A DNA stretch of 38,918 bases from Nitrospirota bacterium. GTDB taxonomy: Bacteria; Nitrospirota; Nitrospiria; SBBL01; JAADHI01. The notes beneath the pieces are model-generated. The model worked only from the letters and a program-made list of their open reading frames with translations. It did not search any database and was not told the DNA's origin. The stretch lies in contig JAJDBU010000048.1 of NCBI GenBank assembly GCA_029261195.1, positions 69,814 through 108,731 on the forward strand, given 5' to 3'. A program made the position numbers and the translations under genes. This document shows positions 1 through 8,275 of the stretch, in pieces (the first letter of the stretch is position 1; every line of letters starts with the position of its first letter).

Positions 1-2
1 AC

Positions 3-212
3 AGCGATCACGAAGTTGAGATTTCCTCTGTGGAAGACGCTTTCTCGACCAGCTCTAAAACGCAGCTTGCTCCGGATGCGCAGACCTTCTTTATCACACA
101 CAACGCTTTGCCGGTTTTTTCTCGGGAGACACAAGCCCGTTTCTCGAGGCTTTCACCACCCGTAAAAAACGAGTCACATCTTTCTCTTCGCACGACCATC
201 CTCATCATCTGA
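3..212 (+). CDS. C-terminal end of an unknown small protein (5' end outside window)
   Basis: The frame is open from the window edge to a TGA at 210-212, giving at least 69 residues. An internal GTG at 30 could start a 60-residue version, but no good ribosome-binding site precedes it, so I read this as the tail of a gene that begins upstream. It ends about 90 bases before the efflux outer-membrane factor and on the same strand. Metal RND operons often begin with a small secreted protein, so this could be such a leader gene (CzcI-like position), but the residues show no motif I recognise. A non-coding explanation remains open. Confidence 0.3.
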   Translation, partial: SDHEVEISSVEDAFSTSSKTQLAPDAQTFFITHNALPVFSRETQARFSRLSPPVKNESHLSLRTTILII

Positions 213-299
213 TTCCTCCAAAATAGTCACACCTGATTTCCGTTTTGTTCCTTTTTACAAGGCAAGGGCAGAGCTGTTTAATCATTTTTGGAGGAGACC

Positions 300-1670
300 A
301 TGTCCATCAAAGCACTTGTTTTATTATTTGTTTTTTCTGCAATCAGCTTAAGCGGCTGCATGTTCAACGTGCATCCCAATCCGAAAAAGCCCAATCCAAT
401 CGACAATACGCTTACAAGCACGCCTTCATTTCGACCGAATGAAACCGACCAAGTTTCTGAAAACGCACAAGAGACCACCGGGGTTCTCACCCTGGGCGAA
501 TCTCTTTCACTCGCCTTGATGAAAAACCCCGCGCTTGCGGCATTTTCCTGGGAAATGAAGGCCCGCGATGCGGCAAGGATTCAGGCCGCCCTGCTTCCTA
601 ATCCTGAACTCAACTTTGAAATTGAAAATTTCGCGGGCTCCTCCCCCCTTCAAGGTGTGGATCAAGCAGAAACAACGATCTCGCTGGGCCAATTGATCGA
701 GTTGGCAGGGAAGCGAAGCAAAAGAGAACAAGTCGCATCCTTAAACCGCGATCTGGCCGGATGGGATTATGAAACCCTGCGTCTTGACCTTTTCACCGAA
801 GTCACCAAAAGTTTTATCGAAGTACTGGGTGATCAGAAAAAAGTTGCGCTCTCTGAGGATTTACTCAAGCTGGCAAAGCAGCTTTCAGAGGCCGTTTCAA
901 AGCGGGTGAATGCCGGTAAAGTTTCCCCAGTCGAAGAAATCAAAGCAAATGTGGCACTCGCATCGGCTAAAATTGACTTAGACCGTGTAAAGCGAACATT
1001 GCAGGCCTCCCGGAAAGTATTGGCAGCGATGTGGGGAAGCACCTTTCCTAAGTTCCAGTCCGTCAAAGGCGCACTGAGTGTGCCGACATCTCTTCCGGCC
1101 TTCGATCAACTGATTGATCGCCTGTCGCGAAACCCAGAACTTGCACGTTGGGCGACTGAACTCGCCAGGCGCAAAGCAGTCATCCATCTCGAAAAGGCAC
1201 AATCGACCCCCGATATCACAATCGGAGGAGGCTTCAGACAGTTTAATGAATCCGACGCGACCGCATTTGTAGCAGGCATTTCTATCGATTTGCCGGTATT
1301 CGATCGAAACCAGGGCCGCATTGGTGAAGCCCAGGCGCAGCACTCTAAGGCTCTCGCAGAGCAACATGCCACTGTCCTTAGGCTCAGAACCATGCTTTCC
1401 GAGGCCTACCGTACCTTGTCCACGACCCATGCTGCCGCAGAAGGGCTAAAGAATGAGCTGCTTCCAGGTGCGGAACTTACATTTGAGGCGGTCAGTGAAG
1501 GTTATCGCCTTGGAAAATTTGACCTGCTGGATGTGCTGGATGCGCAGAGAACATTGGCGCAAGCACGGGCACAATACCTACAGGCACAAATTGATCACCA
1601 GCAATCACTTGCAGATGTGGAACGCTTGATCGGAGAACGCTTGGATCGGAAAAAGTTTATTACAAAATAG
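300..1670 (+). CDS. czcC: Outer-membrane efflux lipoprotein, CzcC/CusC (TolC) family
   Basis: 456-residue TolC-family outer-membrane factor, the exit duct of a tripartite metal efflux pump. The ATG at 300 is chosen because GGAGGAG (290-296) sits just before it and because the product then opens with a lipoprotein signal (hydrophobic stretch, then LSGC). Translation from the TTG at 288 would run through the ribosome-binding site. The mature part starts with the family's 'LTLGESLSLALMKNP' helix and the 'LLPNPEL' turn, and has the usual two internally repeated halves ('YRLGKFDLLDVLDAQRTL' in the second). Length is normal for the family. The adaptor gene follows 28 bases downstream on the same strand and the pump gene after that, so the three form one transport complex. 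The metal cannot be read from this protein. Confidence 0.92.
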   Translation: MSIKALVLLFVFSAISLSGCMFNVHPNPKKPNPIDNTLTSTPSFRPNETDQVSENAQETTGVLTLGESLSLALMKNPALAAFSWEMKARDAARIQAALLPNPELNFEIENFAGSSPLQGVDQAETTISLGQLIELAGKRSKREQVASLNRDLAGWDYETLRLDLFTEVTKSFIEVLGDQKKVALSEDLLKLAKQLSEAVSKRVNAGKVSPVEEIKANVALASAKIDLDRVKRTLQASRKVLAAMWGSTFPKFQSVKGALSVPTSLPAFDQLIDRLSRNPELARWATELARRKAVIHLEKAQSTPDITIGGGFRQFNESDATAFVAGISIDLPVFDRNQGRIGEAQAQHSKALAEQHATVLRLRTMLSEAYRTLSTTHAAAEGLKNELLPGAELTFEAVSEGYRLGKFDLLDVLDAQRTLAQARAQYLQAQIDHQQSLADVERLIGERLDRKKFITK

Positions 1671-1698
1671 TATGTAAGTTTAAACAGGGAGATTGTTC

Positions 1699-3654
1699 AT
1701 GGAAACCAAGGACACACAGAAAGATAAAGAAAAAAAAGGGACGCCGGTCGTCCCTATTATAGTCACCCTCGTTCTCATCGGTGTAGGGGTGGCCTGGTTT
1801 ATCTCGTCGAATCCATCAAAAAAAGACATTGCCCTTGCGGTCAAAAATGAAGAAAACCACAAAAGTGAAGAAAAACACGAAGAAGACGATGGCCACGGGC
1901 ATGACGAAGAACATGACGAGCACGGAGATGAAGAAGGGCACGATGAACATGAAGACGAGGGCATCAAACTTTCGGAAGCGGAAATGAAGGAGTTTGGCAT
2001 CAGACTGGCGAAAGCCGATGCAGGGACGCTCAGTCGTTATGTCTCGCTTCCGGGAGAAGTCCGTGCGAACGAAGACCAACTCGTCCACATCGGTCCTAAA
2101 ATTCCAGGCGTTGTGCGGAAGGTTCGGAAAACAGTCGGCGATACCGTTCGTACAGGTGAGATCATGGCGGTGTTAGAAAGCAAGGAGATGGGCGAAGCAA
2201 AAATCACCTACTTCAAGACAAAAACCGAGATAGACATCAGCGAAGCGAATCTTGAAATTGCCCGCGCACAAGTCGATGTCGGACGGACAAAACGAGACGT
2301 CGCCTTAGAACAGGTCAAGGTTGTCCGCACAGCAATTGAGGCAGCAAAAAACCAGGTGACCGTTGCCGCAAACAACCTAAAGGTGACACAGATCAATCTG
2401 GAAACCGAAAAAAACCACCTGAATATTGCTGAAACCAATTTCAAATGGCAAACGACAGTTCATGACAATACCAAGGCATTGCTTAACAAGCTCCATGAGC
2501 ATGTATCGCTTGAGTCCATTTCAGAGACTTTCGAGGGACGGGCCGTCGGAGAAAACCGGGCGCGGCTGATCAATGCCTATGCTGATTTAAATTTTACCAG
2601 AGCCGCCTTCGATCGAGAGAAAGATCTTTGGCAGAAAAAAATATCGAGCGAATCGGAGTATTTAAATGCCAAAAAGAACTACGAAAAAGCAAAATCGACC
2701 TCGGAATCGATTCACGAAGAGGTGGAATTTCAAAATCGTATTGCCCTGATGGAAAAGGAACAATTGGTGAAAGTTGCTGTACAAGGGGTCAAACGGGCAG
2801 AACAGGAAACAAAAATCGCTGAACAGGCCATCATCACCGCAGAGCAGTCGGTGAAGGCCGCTGAACAAAGCTTGAAGGCCGCACAGCAGAATGTCACGGT
2901 CGAAGAGCAATCATTGAATATTGTTAGAAAGAACATGAGCTTATCTGAAAAAAACCTTGAACTGTCTCGCTCTGAAGTGCGGGCAGTCGAAGGCCGCCTT
3001 CGTATTGACGGCATGACCCCTGCGGAGTTGAAAAAGCTTCGGAAGAAAAAAGAAGCGGATGACGATATCGCCTTATATCTGATTCGCTCCCCGCAGAAAG
3101 GTGTCGTTATCGAAAAACATATTACCCTGGGAGAGGCCCTTGACGCCTATGACAAGTCCTTCGTCGTTGCCGACCTGAGCAAGGTTTGGGTTGATCTCAG
3201 TGTCTATCAAAAAGACCTCCCCTTTGTTGAAAAAGGCCAGGAAGTCGTCATCGAAGCGGGCAAGGAACACATTAAAACGGTGGGGAAAATCGCCTATGTC
3301 GGGCCAATCGTCGGAGAGGAGACTCGGACGGCCCTTGCCAGAATCGTCATCGAAAACAAGGAGGGTAAGTGGCGGCCAGGTCTTTTTATTAATGCAAAGA
3401 TTGCAGTGGGTGAAATCGATTTAGACCTTATTGTTCCGAAGTCGGCCATTCAAAAAATGAAAGATCAGACCGTCCTGTTTGTGATGGAACATGGTGAATT
3501 GAAACCGCAGCCGGTGCAACTCGGCCGGATCGATGAAACCCATGTCGAAATTACCGAGGGAATTAATCGGGGTGATACCTATGTGGTGGAAGGCGGGTTT
3601 ACGCTGCGGGCACAACTTGGCAAAGGAGAGCTGGGCGATGGGCATAATCATTGA
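1699..3654 (+). CDS. czcB: Periplasmic adaptor (membrane fusion protein), CzcB-like, His-rich and unusually long
   Basis: 651-residue adaptor linking the RND pump to the outer-membrane factor. The ATG at 1699 follows AGGGAG at about 1685-1690. The order is: one inner-membrane anchor (about residues 17-36); a His/Glu/Asp-rich stretch (about 52-87, with eight histidines), a likely metal-binding segment; a lipoyl/barrel part; a very long alpha-helical hairpin (about 165-460) rich in Ala, Glu, Gln and Lys; then beta-barrel and membrane-proximal domains. The product ends in GHNH. CusB-type adaptors are about 400 residues and CzcB about 520, so this hairpin is long. The gene sits between the outer-membrane factor and the pump. 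The His-rich region suggests divalent metals such as Zn, Co or Cd, but this is inference. Confidence 0.9.
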   Translation: METKDTQKDKEKKGTPVVPIIVTLVLIGVGVAWFISSNPSKKDIALAVKNEENHKSEEKHEEDDGHGHDEEHDEHGDEEGHDEHEDEGIKLSEAEMKEFGIRLAKADAGTLSRYVSLPGEVRANEDQLVHIGPKIPGVVRKVRKTVGDTVRTGEIMAVLESKEMGEAKITYFKTKTEIDISEANLEIARAQVDVGRTKRDVALEQVKVVRTAIEAAKNQVTVAANNLKVTQINLETEKNHLNIAETNFKWQTTVHDNTKALLNKLHEHVSLESISETFEGRAVGENRARLINAYADLNFTRAAFDREKDLWQKKISSESEYLNAKKNYEKAKSTSESIHEEVEFQNRIALMEKEQLVKVAVQGVKRAEQETKIAEQAIITAEQSVKAAEQSLKAAQQNVTVEEQSLNIVRKNMSLSEKNLELSRSEVRAVEGRLRIDGMTPAELKKLRKKKEADDDIALYLIRSPQKGVVIEKHITLGEALDAYDKSFVVADLSKVWVDLSVYQKDLPFVEKGQEVVIEAGKEHIKTVGKIAYVGPIVGEETRTALARIVIENKEGKWRPGLFINAKIAVGEIDLDLIVPKSAIQKMKDQTVLFVMEHGELKPQPVQLGRIDETHVEITEGINRGDTYVVEGGFTLRAQLGKGELGDGHNH

Positions 3655-3672
3655 TTTTTTGGTTTTTTTTCC

Positions 3673-3777
3673 GTAGGGGCGGACCTATGTGTCCGCCCTT
3701 CTCGCGGGATATTTTCTGCACATATTGCGGGATAAATGGAAACAAAGGATAGGGCGGACACGTAGGTCCGCCCCTAC
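3673..3777. repeat. MITE-like palindromic repeat between adaptor and pump genes
   Basis: Two 27-base arms (3673-3699 and 3751-3777) are inverted copies with one mismatch. Each arm is itself a hairpin: GGGCGGAC, a six-base loop, GTCCGCCC. The ends read GTAGGGGC...GCCCCTAC. Between the arms is about 50 bases with a short imperfect repeat (GCGGGATA twice). No ORF of its own is seen. The GTAGGGGCG-type inverted-end layout is typical of dispersed non-autonomous elements in many bacterial genomes. It fills most of the 172-base gap between adaptor and pump and would fold in the mRNA. Confidence 0.75.
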
Positions 3778-3826
3778 ATTCGATGATGACATCTAAAACA
3801 TCTCTCACAAAAGAAGGAAGATAAAA

Positions 3827-6800
3827 ATGCAGAAACTGATTGATTTTATACTCCGTAATCGTCTCTTGATGATGATTTTCGGGGCGCTCATCTTGGTTGG
3901 AGGCTATGCCAGTTACCTTCGTCTCCCCGTGGATGCCTTTCCCGATGTGACTCCGGCCCTCGTTCAGGTCTTTACAGAAACCGAAGGACTTGCCCCCGAA
4001 GAGGTCGAGCGTTACGTCACTTATCCGGTCGAAGTGGCCATGAACGGTCTGCCTAAGCTCAAGCAAATCCGCTCCGTTTCAAACTTCGGTCTCTCAGTGG
4101 TGAACATCTATTTTGAAGACGGCACCGACATCTATTTCGCCCGACAGCTCGTCAACGAGCGCTTACAACTCGCAAGAGAATCCATCCCCGAAGGTTTCGG
4201 GGAACCGGGAATGGGTCCAATATCCACCGGCTTAGGGCAGATTCTTTTCTTTTTTGTTGAAGACGAAACAAAGGAGCGAGGTCCAGAGGAAATGCGGAAA
4301 ATCATGGACTGGTTGATTAAGTTCAACCTTCAGACCGTGCCCGGCATTACAGAAGTCCTCTCCTTGGGCGGCGAAGTGAAACAGTTCCATGTCCTGGTTC
4401 GGCCAAATGATTTACTGCGCTACAAGCTGTCTTTAAGTGAAGTCGTTGAAGCGGTCAAAGCGAATAACGCCAATGTCGGGGCACAATACATTGTGAAAGA
4501 TGCCGAACAATTTCTAATTCGCTCCGTCGGTCTGGCAAAGTCGATTCCCGATCTGGAACGTATTATTGTGAAGTCTGTTGATGGCACGCCCATTTTTTTA
4601 GATCAAATCGCTGACATTGAAATCGGCGGGGAAATCCGGCAGGGATTGGCGACACAGGACGGCCAAGGCGAAACCGTCGTCGGCATGGTACTTAAATTGA
4701 TCGGTACCAATACCTCAGCCGTCATTCGTGATGCCAAGATACGGATGGAAGAGATTAATAAGATTCTCCCCCCCGGCATTAAAATGGTGCCTTATTACGA
4801 TCAGGCCACGCTAGTTGCCAAGTGTGTCAAGACAGTCACCGAGGCCCTGTTTCAAGGGATTGTCCTTGTCGCCTTGGTCTTGCTCGTTTTTATGGGGGGA
4901 ATCCGACCCAGCATCGTGGTTGCACTTTCAATCCCCTTTTCGATCTTTTTCGCCTTTATCATGATGAATCTCTACGACATCTCTGCCAACCTGATGTCCT
5001 TGGGAGGACTGGCCATCGCCATTGGTATGATGGTCGATGGCACGATCGTCATGGTGGAAAATGTCGATCAGCGCCTAAGGGAATCGCAGGAATCGGAATC
5101 ACGCATTCATGTCATCGCCCGTGCCTGCTCAGAGGTCGCACGTCCGATTCTTTTTGCCATCGCCATCATCATCATCGTTTTTATCCCCCTCTTTACCCTA
5201 CAGGGGGTTGAGGGAAAAACCTTCAAACCCCTGGCCTATACCGTGGCCCTTGCAATGGGCGGATCACTTATTTTTGCCATCCTGCTCTCGCCTGTGATTT
5301 CAAGCTTTCTGATGCGGCGGCCCAAGGGAAGCGAAATGGCTAAAGAAAGCTTCATCGTGAGAATGCTTTTAGCGCCCTATCGTCCCCTTGTCACCGCCTT
5401 TGTGAGATACCGCTCTTTGGCCGTGGGACTGGCGGTCTTGATGCTTTTTGGCGGTGTGGCGATTTTTGGACAACTGGGCTCGGAGTTTGTCCCACGCCTG
5501 AATGAAGGCGATTTGCTGGTACGTGCGACCATGGCTCCTTCAATTTCACTGGATGAAGCGGCGATCACGATCACCCGATTTGAACGCCGTCTGAAACAGC
5601 AGTTTCCGGAAGTCATTCGCGTGGTCTCACGAGTCGGTCGTGGTGAGGTGGGTGCCCATGCCGACCCTGTGAATAATGCCGAAGCCTTTGTCGGCCTCAA
5701 ACCGCAAGAAGAATGGACCACCGCTAAAACACCGGACGAACTCTACGCCAAGATGAGCGAAGCCTTTGAAAATTTCCCCGGTGTGCGTTTCAACTTTACC
5801 CAGCCGATTGCAGCAGCAGTTGATGAACTTTTAACCGGAACTAAGGCCGAATTGGCGATCAAGATTTTCGGGGAAGACATGGAGGTTTTGAAAGAAAAGG
5901 CTGCTGAGATAGAAGCTGTCATTCGCTCCGTACCGGGATCAGCCGATGTGCAGAAAGACCAAGTCACCGGCACACCTCAGCTTCGCATCATCGTGGATCG
6001 GGAGGCGATTGCACGTTACGGCATCAATGTCGAAGACGTACAGATGGTCATCCGAACGGCGGTCGGCGGAGAAAAAGCGGGGCAGATTTTTGAAGGCATC
6101 CCCCGTTTCGACATCCTCGTGCGTTATGAAGCCAAGAGCCGGGATCGGACAGAGGCCATTCGTCAAATTCTGATTCCTTCGCCTGACGGCGTCATGGTAC
6201 CGCTGTCCGACCTCGCGACCATTGATGAGATCGTCGGTCCGAGACAGATCACACGGGAAGACAACCAGCGTTTTATCACGGTGCAATGCAATGTCCGTGG
6301 ACGCGACATGGGTTCCTTTGTTGCAGAGGCGCAAGCTGCCATTGATCAAAAAGTGCAGTTACCGCCCGGCTACTTAGTGACCTGGGGCGGACAATTCGAG
6401 TTGCAGCAAGAGGCCAACAAACGGCTGGCCGTCGTCGTGCCCGTGACTTTAGGCATTGTGTTTTTGCTGCTTTTCATGAGTTTTAATTCACTTAAAAACT
6501 CCGTACTGATCATCCTCAATATTCCGCTGGCCCTGGTTGGCGGTGTGGTCGGTCTTTGGCTGACGGGTCAAAACCTTTCGGTTCCCGCCTCCGTCGGTTT
6601 TATCGCCTTATTTGGCATCGCCCTGGAGAACGGCATGGTCTTGGTGACCTATTTGAATGAGCTACTGCAAGAAGGCGTCTCAATCGACAAAGCCTCGATT
6701 CAAGGGGCTTGCCGCAGATTACGACCTGTTTTGATGACAGCGATTACTACGGCCTTGGGTTTGATTCCTCTTCTTTTTTCTTCCGGAACGGGCAGTGAAG

Positions 6801-6928
6801 TCCAGCGACCTCTTGCAACCGTGGTGATTGGTGGTTTGGTGACGTCAACGATTTTAACCCTATTGGTGGTGCCTGCACTTTACAAGTGGTTTGCGGTTAA
6901 ACCTGTGCCCGCCGCGCAGCCCGAGTAA
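3827..6928 (+). CDS. czcA: Heavy-metal RND efflux pump, CzcA/CusA family
   Basis: 1033-residue inner-membrane proton/metal antiporter of the HME-RND family, full length. ATG at 3827 follows GAAGGAAG. TM1 opens the protein, followed by 'LPVDAFPDVTP' and the porter domain. TM4 carries 'AIAIGMMVDGTIVMVEN' (about residues 395-411), with Asp404 and Glu411 as likely proton-relay residues. This looks like CusA's AIAIGxMVD pattern and lacks the first Asp of the DFGxxxDG pattern of classical CzcA, although the following Gly is CzcA-like, so metal specificity is ambiguous. The second half repeats the topology and ends 'LVVPALYKWFAVKP'. It works with the two preceding products. A truncated, very similar second copy of its 3' end lies at 11453-11932. 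Confidence 0.95.
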   Translation: MQKLIDFILRNRLLMMIFGALILVGGYASYLRLPVDAFPDVTPALVQVFTETEGLAPEEVERYVTYPVEVAMNGLPKLKQIRSVSNFGLSVVNIYFEDGTDIYFARQLVNERLQLARESIPEGFGEPGMGPISTGLGQILFFFVEDETKERGPEEMRKIMDWLIKFNLQTVPGITEVLSLGGEVKQFHVLVRPNDLLRYKLSLSEVVEAVKANNANVGAQYIVKDAEQFLIRSVGLAKSIPDLERIIVKSVDGTPIFLDQIADIEIGGEIRQGLATQDGQGETVVGMVLKLIGTNTSAVIRDAKIRMEEINKILPPGIKMVPYYDQATLVAKCVKTVTEALFQGIVLVALVLLVFMGGIRPSIVVALSIPFSIFFAFIMMNLYDISANLMSLGGLAIAIGMMVDGTIVMVENVDQRLRESQESESRIHVIARACSEVARPILFAIAIIIIVFIPLFTLQGVEGKTFKPLAYTVALAMGGSLIFAILLSPVISSFLMRRPKGSEMAKESFIVRMLLAPYRPLVTAFVRYRSLAVGLAVLMLFGGVAIFGQLGSEFVPRLNEGDLLVRATMAPSISLDEAAITITRFERRLKQQFPEVIRVVSRVGRGEVGAHADPVNNAEAFVGLKPQEEWTTAKTPDELYAKMSEAFENFPGVRFNFTQPIAAAVDELLTGTKAELAIKIFGEDMEVLKEKAAEIEAVIRSVPGSADVQKDQVTGTPQLRIIVDREAIARYGINVEDVQMVIRTAVGGEKAGQIFEGIPRFDILVRYEAKSRDRTEAIRQILIPSPDGVMVPLSDLATIDEIVGPRQITREDNQRFITVQCNVRGRDMGSFVAEAQAAIDQKVQLPPGYLVTWGGQFELQQEANKRLAVVVPVTLGIVFLLLFMSFNSLKNSVLIILNIPLALVGGVVGLWLTGQNLSVPASVGFIALFGIALENGMVLVTYLNELLQEGVSIDKASIQGACRRLRPVLMTAITTALGLIPLLFSSGTGSEVQRPLATVVIGGLVTSTILTLLVVPALYKWFAVKPVPAAQPE

Positions 6929-6977
6929 TCGACGATTTAAAGCTAATTAAAAATGAAACAACAACCTGAAAGGAGAA

Positions 6978-7295
6978 ATGATGAAAGAAGTAAAAGCCTA
7001 TATCAAACCGCACAGACTTTCACCCGTGACCTTGGCCTTACACGAGATTGAAGGACTCAGCGGAATGAGCGTAATTGACGCACGGGGTTATGGCCGAAGC
7101 CGGACACAAGTGGGAGACTACGTCCCGCACGTCAAGATAGAGGTGGTCTGCCTGGACAATCTTGTCGATACCGTGGTCACGACCATTGAAAAAGCCGCCT
7201 ACACAGGTTTACGCGGGGACGGGAAGATCTATGTCAGCCCTGTCGAAAACGCCGTGCGGATCGAAACCGGGGAACACGGCGAGAGCGCGGTGTAA
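6978..7295 (+). CDS. PII-like signalling protein with shortened T-loop
   Basis: 105-residue PII-superfamily protein (104 if the second ATG at 6981 is used; AGGAG lies at 6971-6975). The nucleotide-binding B-loop and C-terminal signature are intact ('TGLRGDGKIYV', then 'RIETGE'), so ATP/ADP binding is likely. The T-loop is clearly shorter than in GlnB/GlnK: only about ten residues separate the 'GYGRS' strand from 'VKIEVV', and the segment bearing the uridylylated tyrosine is absent. Canonical nitrogen signalling by uridylylation is therefore unlikely. It lies 49 bases after the pump, so it probably senses energy state or metal for this efflux operon. PII variants beside metal RND genes are a known non-canonical group; the partner here is not shown by the sequence. 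Confidence 0.88.
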   Translation: MMKEVKAYIKPHRLSPVTLALHEIEGLSGMSVIDARGYGRSRTQVGDYVPHVKIEVVCLDNLVDTVVTTIEKAAYTGLRGDGKIYVSPVENAVRIETGEHGESAV

Positions 7296-7414
7296 GACCG
7301 GAAGCACAATAATGCATCAATATGCAGGTCGATTCATTTCGGCGTTCTAGGCGATCTACTTCTTTTTTGAGAATCAATTTTATAATAGATTCAACACAAA
7401 TAAAGGAGGATATC

Positions 7415-8269
7415 ATGAAAAGAAAAATCAGCTTGATTGCAATTTTGTTGTTTCCTGCCCTGTTGTTTATGGGCTGTGGTTCTACGATCAGTCCTGGGAA
7501 CATGGGTCTTCGATGGCAGCCTCTGACCTCTGGATTAGGAAATGAACCGCTGAAAGAAGGTTTCCATGCACATATGCCGTGGAACGATGTCCTGGTGATG
7601 TCAGTCCAGTGGCAGAATTTTACCGAGCGGATTGATGTGCTGACGCGGGATGATCTTCATATTGAGATAGAGGCTTCAGTGCTAGTCAAACCTCTGGTCA
7701 AGGAATTGTCTCAACTGAAACTTACGATCGGATCAAATTTTTATCCAAGCGTGGTAAAACCTGAGTTTCTCACTGTTGCCAGAAATACCTTAGCAAACTA
7801 TTTACTTGTGGAAATTCCAGAAAACAGTCCGGAGATTGAGCGCCAGATTTTACAAGGATTGAAAGAGCGGATGAAGGGAAAGCATATTGAAATTGACAAT
7901 GTCACCATCAGCGACATTGATTTCACGAGCGGTGTACTGCGGGCCATCGAGACGAAGCTTGCGAAGGAGCAGGAAAAGGTTCAAAAGGATTTTGAGCTTG
8001 AAATCGCTGTTAAGGATGCTGAAATCGCCAGGGCCAGAGCAAAAGGAGAGGCCGATTCGCTTCAGATCCGAGCCATCGGACAAGCGGAGGCCCAGAAGAT
8101 TCGGGCAGCAGGCCAGGCAGAAGCCCAGCGGATTATTGATCTTACCCTGACGCCGCAGTTTTTGCAGTTCAAGGCTTTTGAAAGTCCTAACGCTAAATTT
8201 ATCTATGTGCCAACGGGCAGAGACGGACTGCCGATCATTGTAAATCCTGAAACCGGACCGTCGCATTAA
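7415..8269 (+). CDS. SPFH/band-7 (prohibitin-like) domain lipoprotein
   Basis: 284 residues from ATG 7415, preceded by an excellent AAAGGAGGA (7402-7410). An upstream TTG at 7322 in frame would bury the ribosome-binding site and the signal peptide. The N-terminus is a lipoprotein signal with lipobox LFMGC (Cys21). Residues about 25-190 form an SPFH/band-7 fold ('ERIDVLTRDDLHIEIEASVLV'), followed by a charged coiled coil (about 190-245) with alternating Glu-Ala and Gly-Gln-Ala-Glu-Ala repeats, as in prohibitin and HflK/C tails. Most SPFH proteins have a membrane helix; a lipid anchor instead is unusual and places it on the periplasmic face. It sits 119 bases after the PII-like gene and 6 bases before the P-type ATPase. 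A scaffold or quality-control role for the transporters is inference. Confidence 0.85.
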   Translation: MKRKISLIAILLFPALLFMGCGSTISPGNMGLRWQPLTSGLGNEPLKEGFHAHMPWNDVLVMSVQWQNFTERIDVLTRDDLHIEIEASVLVKPLVKELSQLKLTIGSNFYPSVVKPEFLTVARNTLANYLLVEIPENSPEIERQILQGLKERMKGKHIEIDNVTISDIDFTSGVLRAIETKLAKEQEKVQKDFELEIAVKDAEIARARAKGEADSLQIRAIGQAEAQKIRAAGQAEAQRIIDLTLTPQFLQFKAFESPNAKFIYVPTGRDGLPIIVNPETGPSH

Positions 8270-8275
8270 AAAAGG

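Noticed and set aside
1680-2000. Ser-rich ORF antisense to the adaptor gene
   Set aside because: It is the complement of the His/Glu/Asp-rich coding stretch; its composition is explained by the real gene, and no ribosome-binding site is seen.
4822-5211. 129-codon ORF inside the RND pump gene in another frame
   Set aside because: It lies wholly within a full-length conserved gene, and its residues form no recognisable domain.
7381-7386. TATAAT upstream of the SPFH lipoprotein gene
   Set aside because: The only -35-like sequence (TTGAGA at 7367-7372) is eight bases away, far too close; no promoter is claimed.
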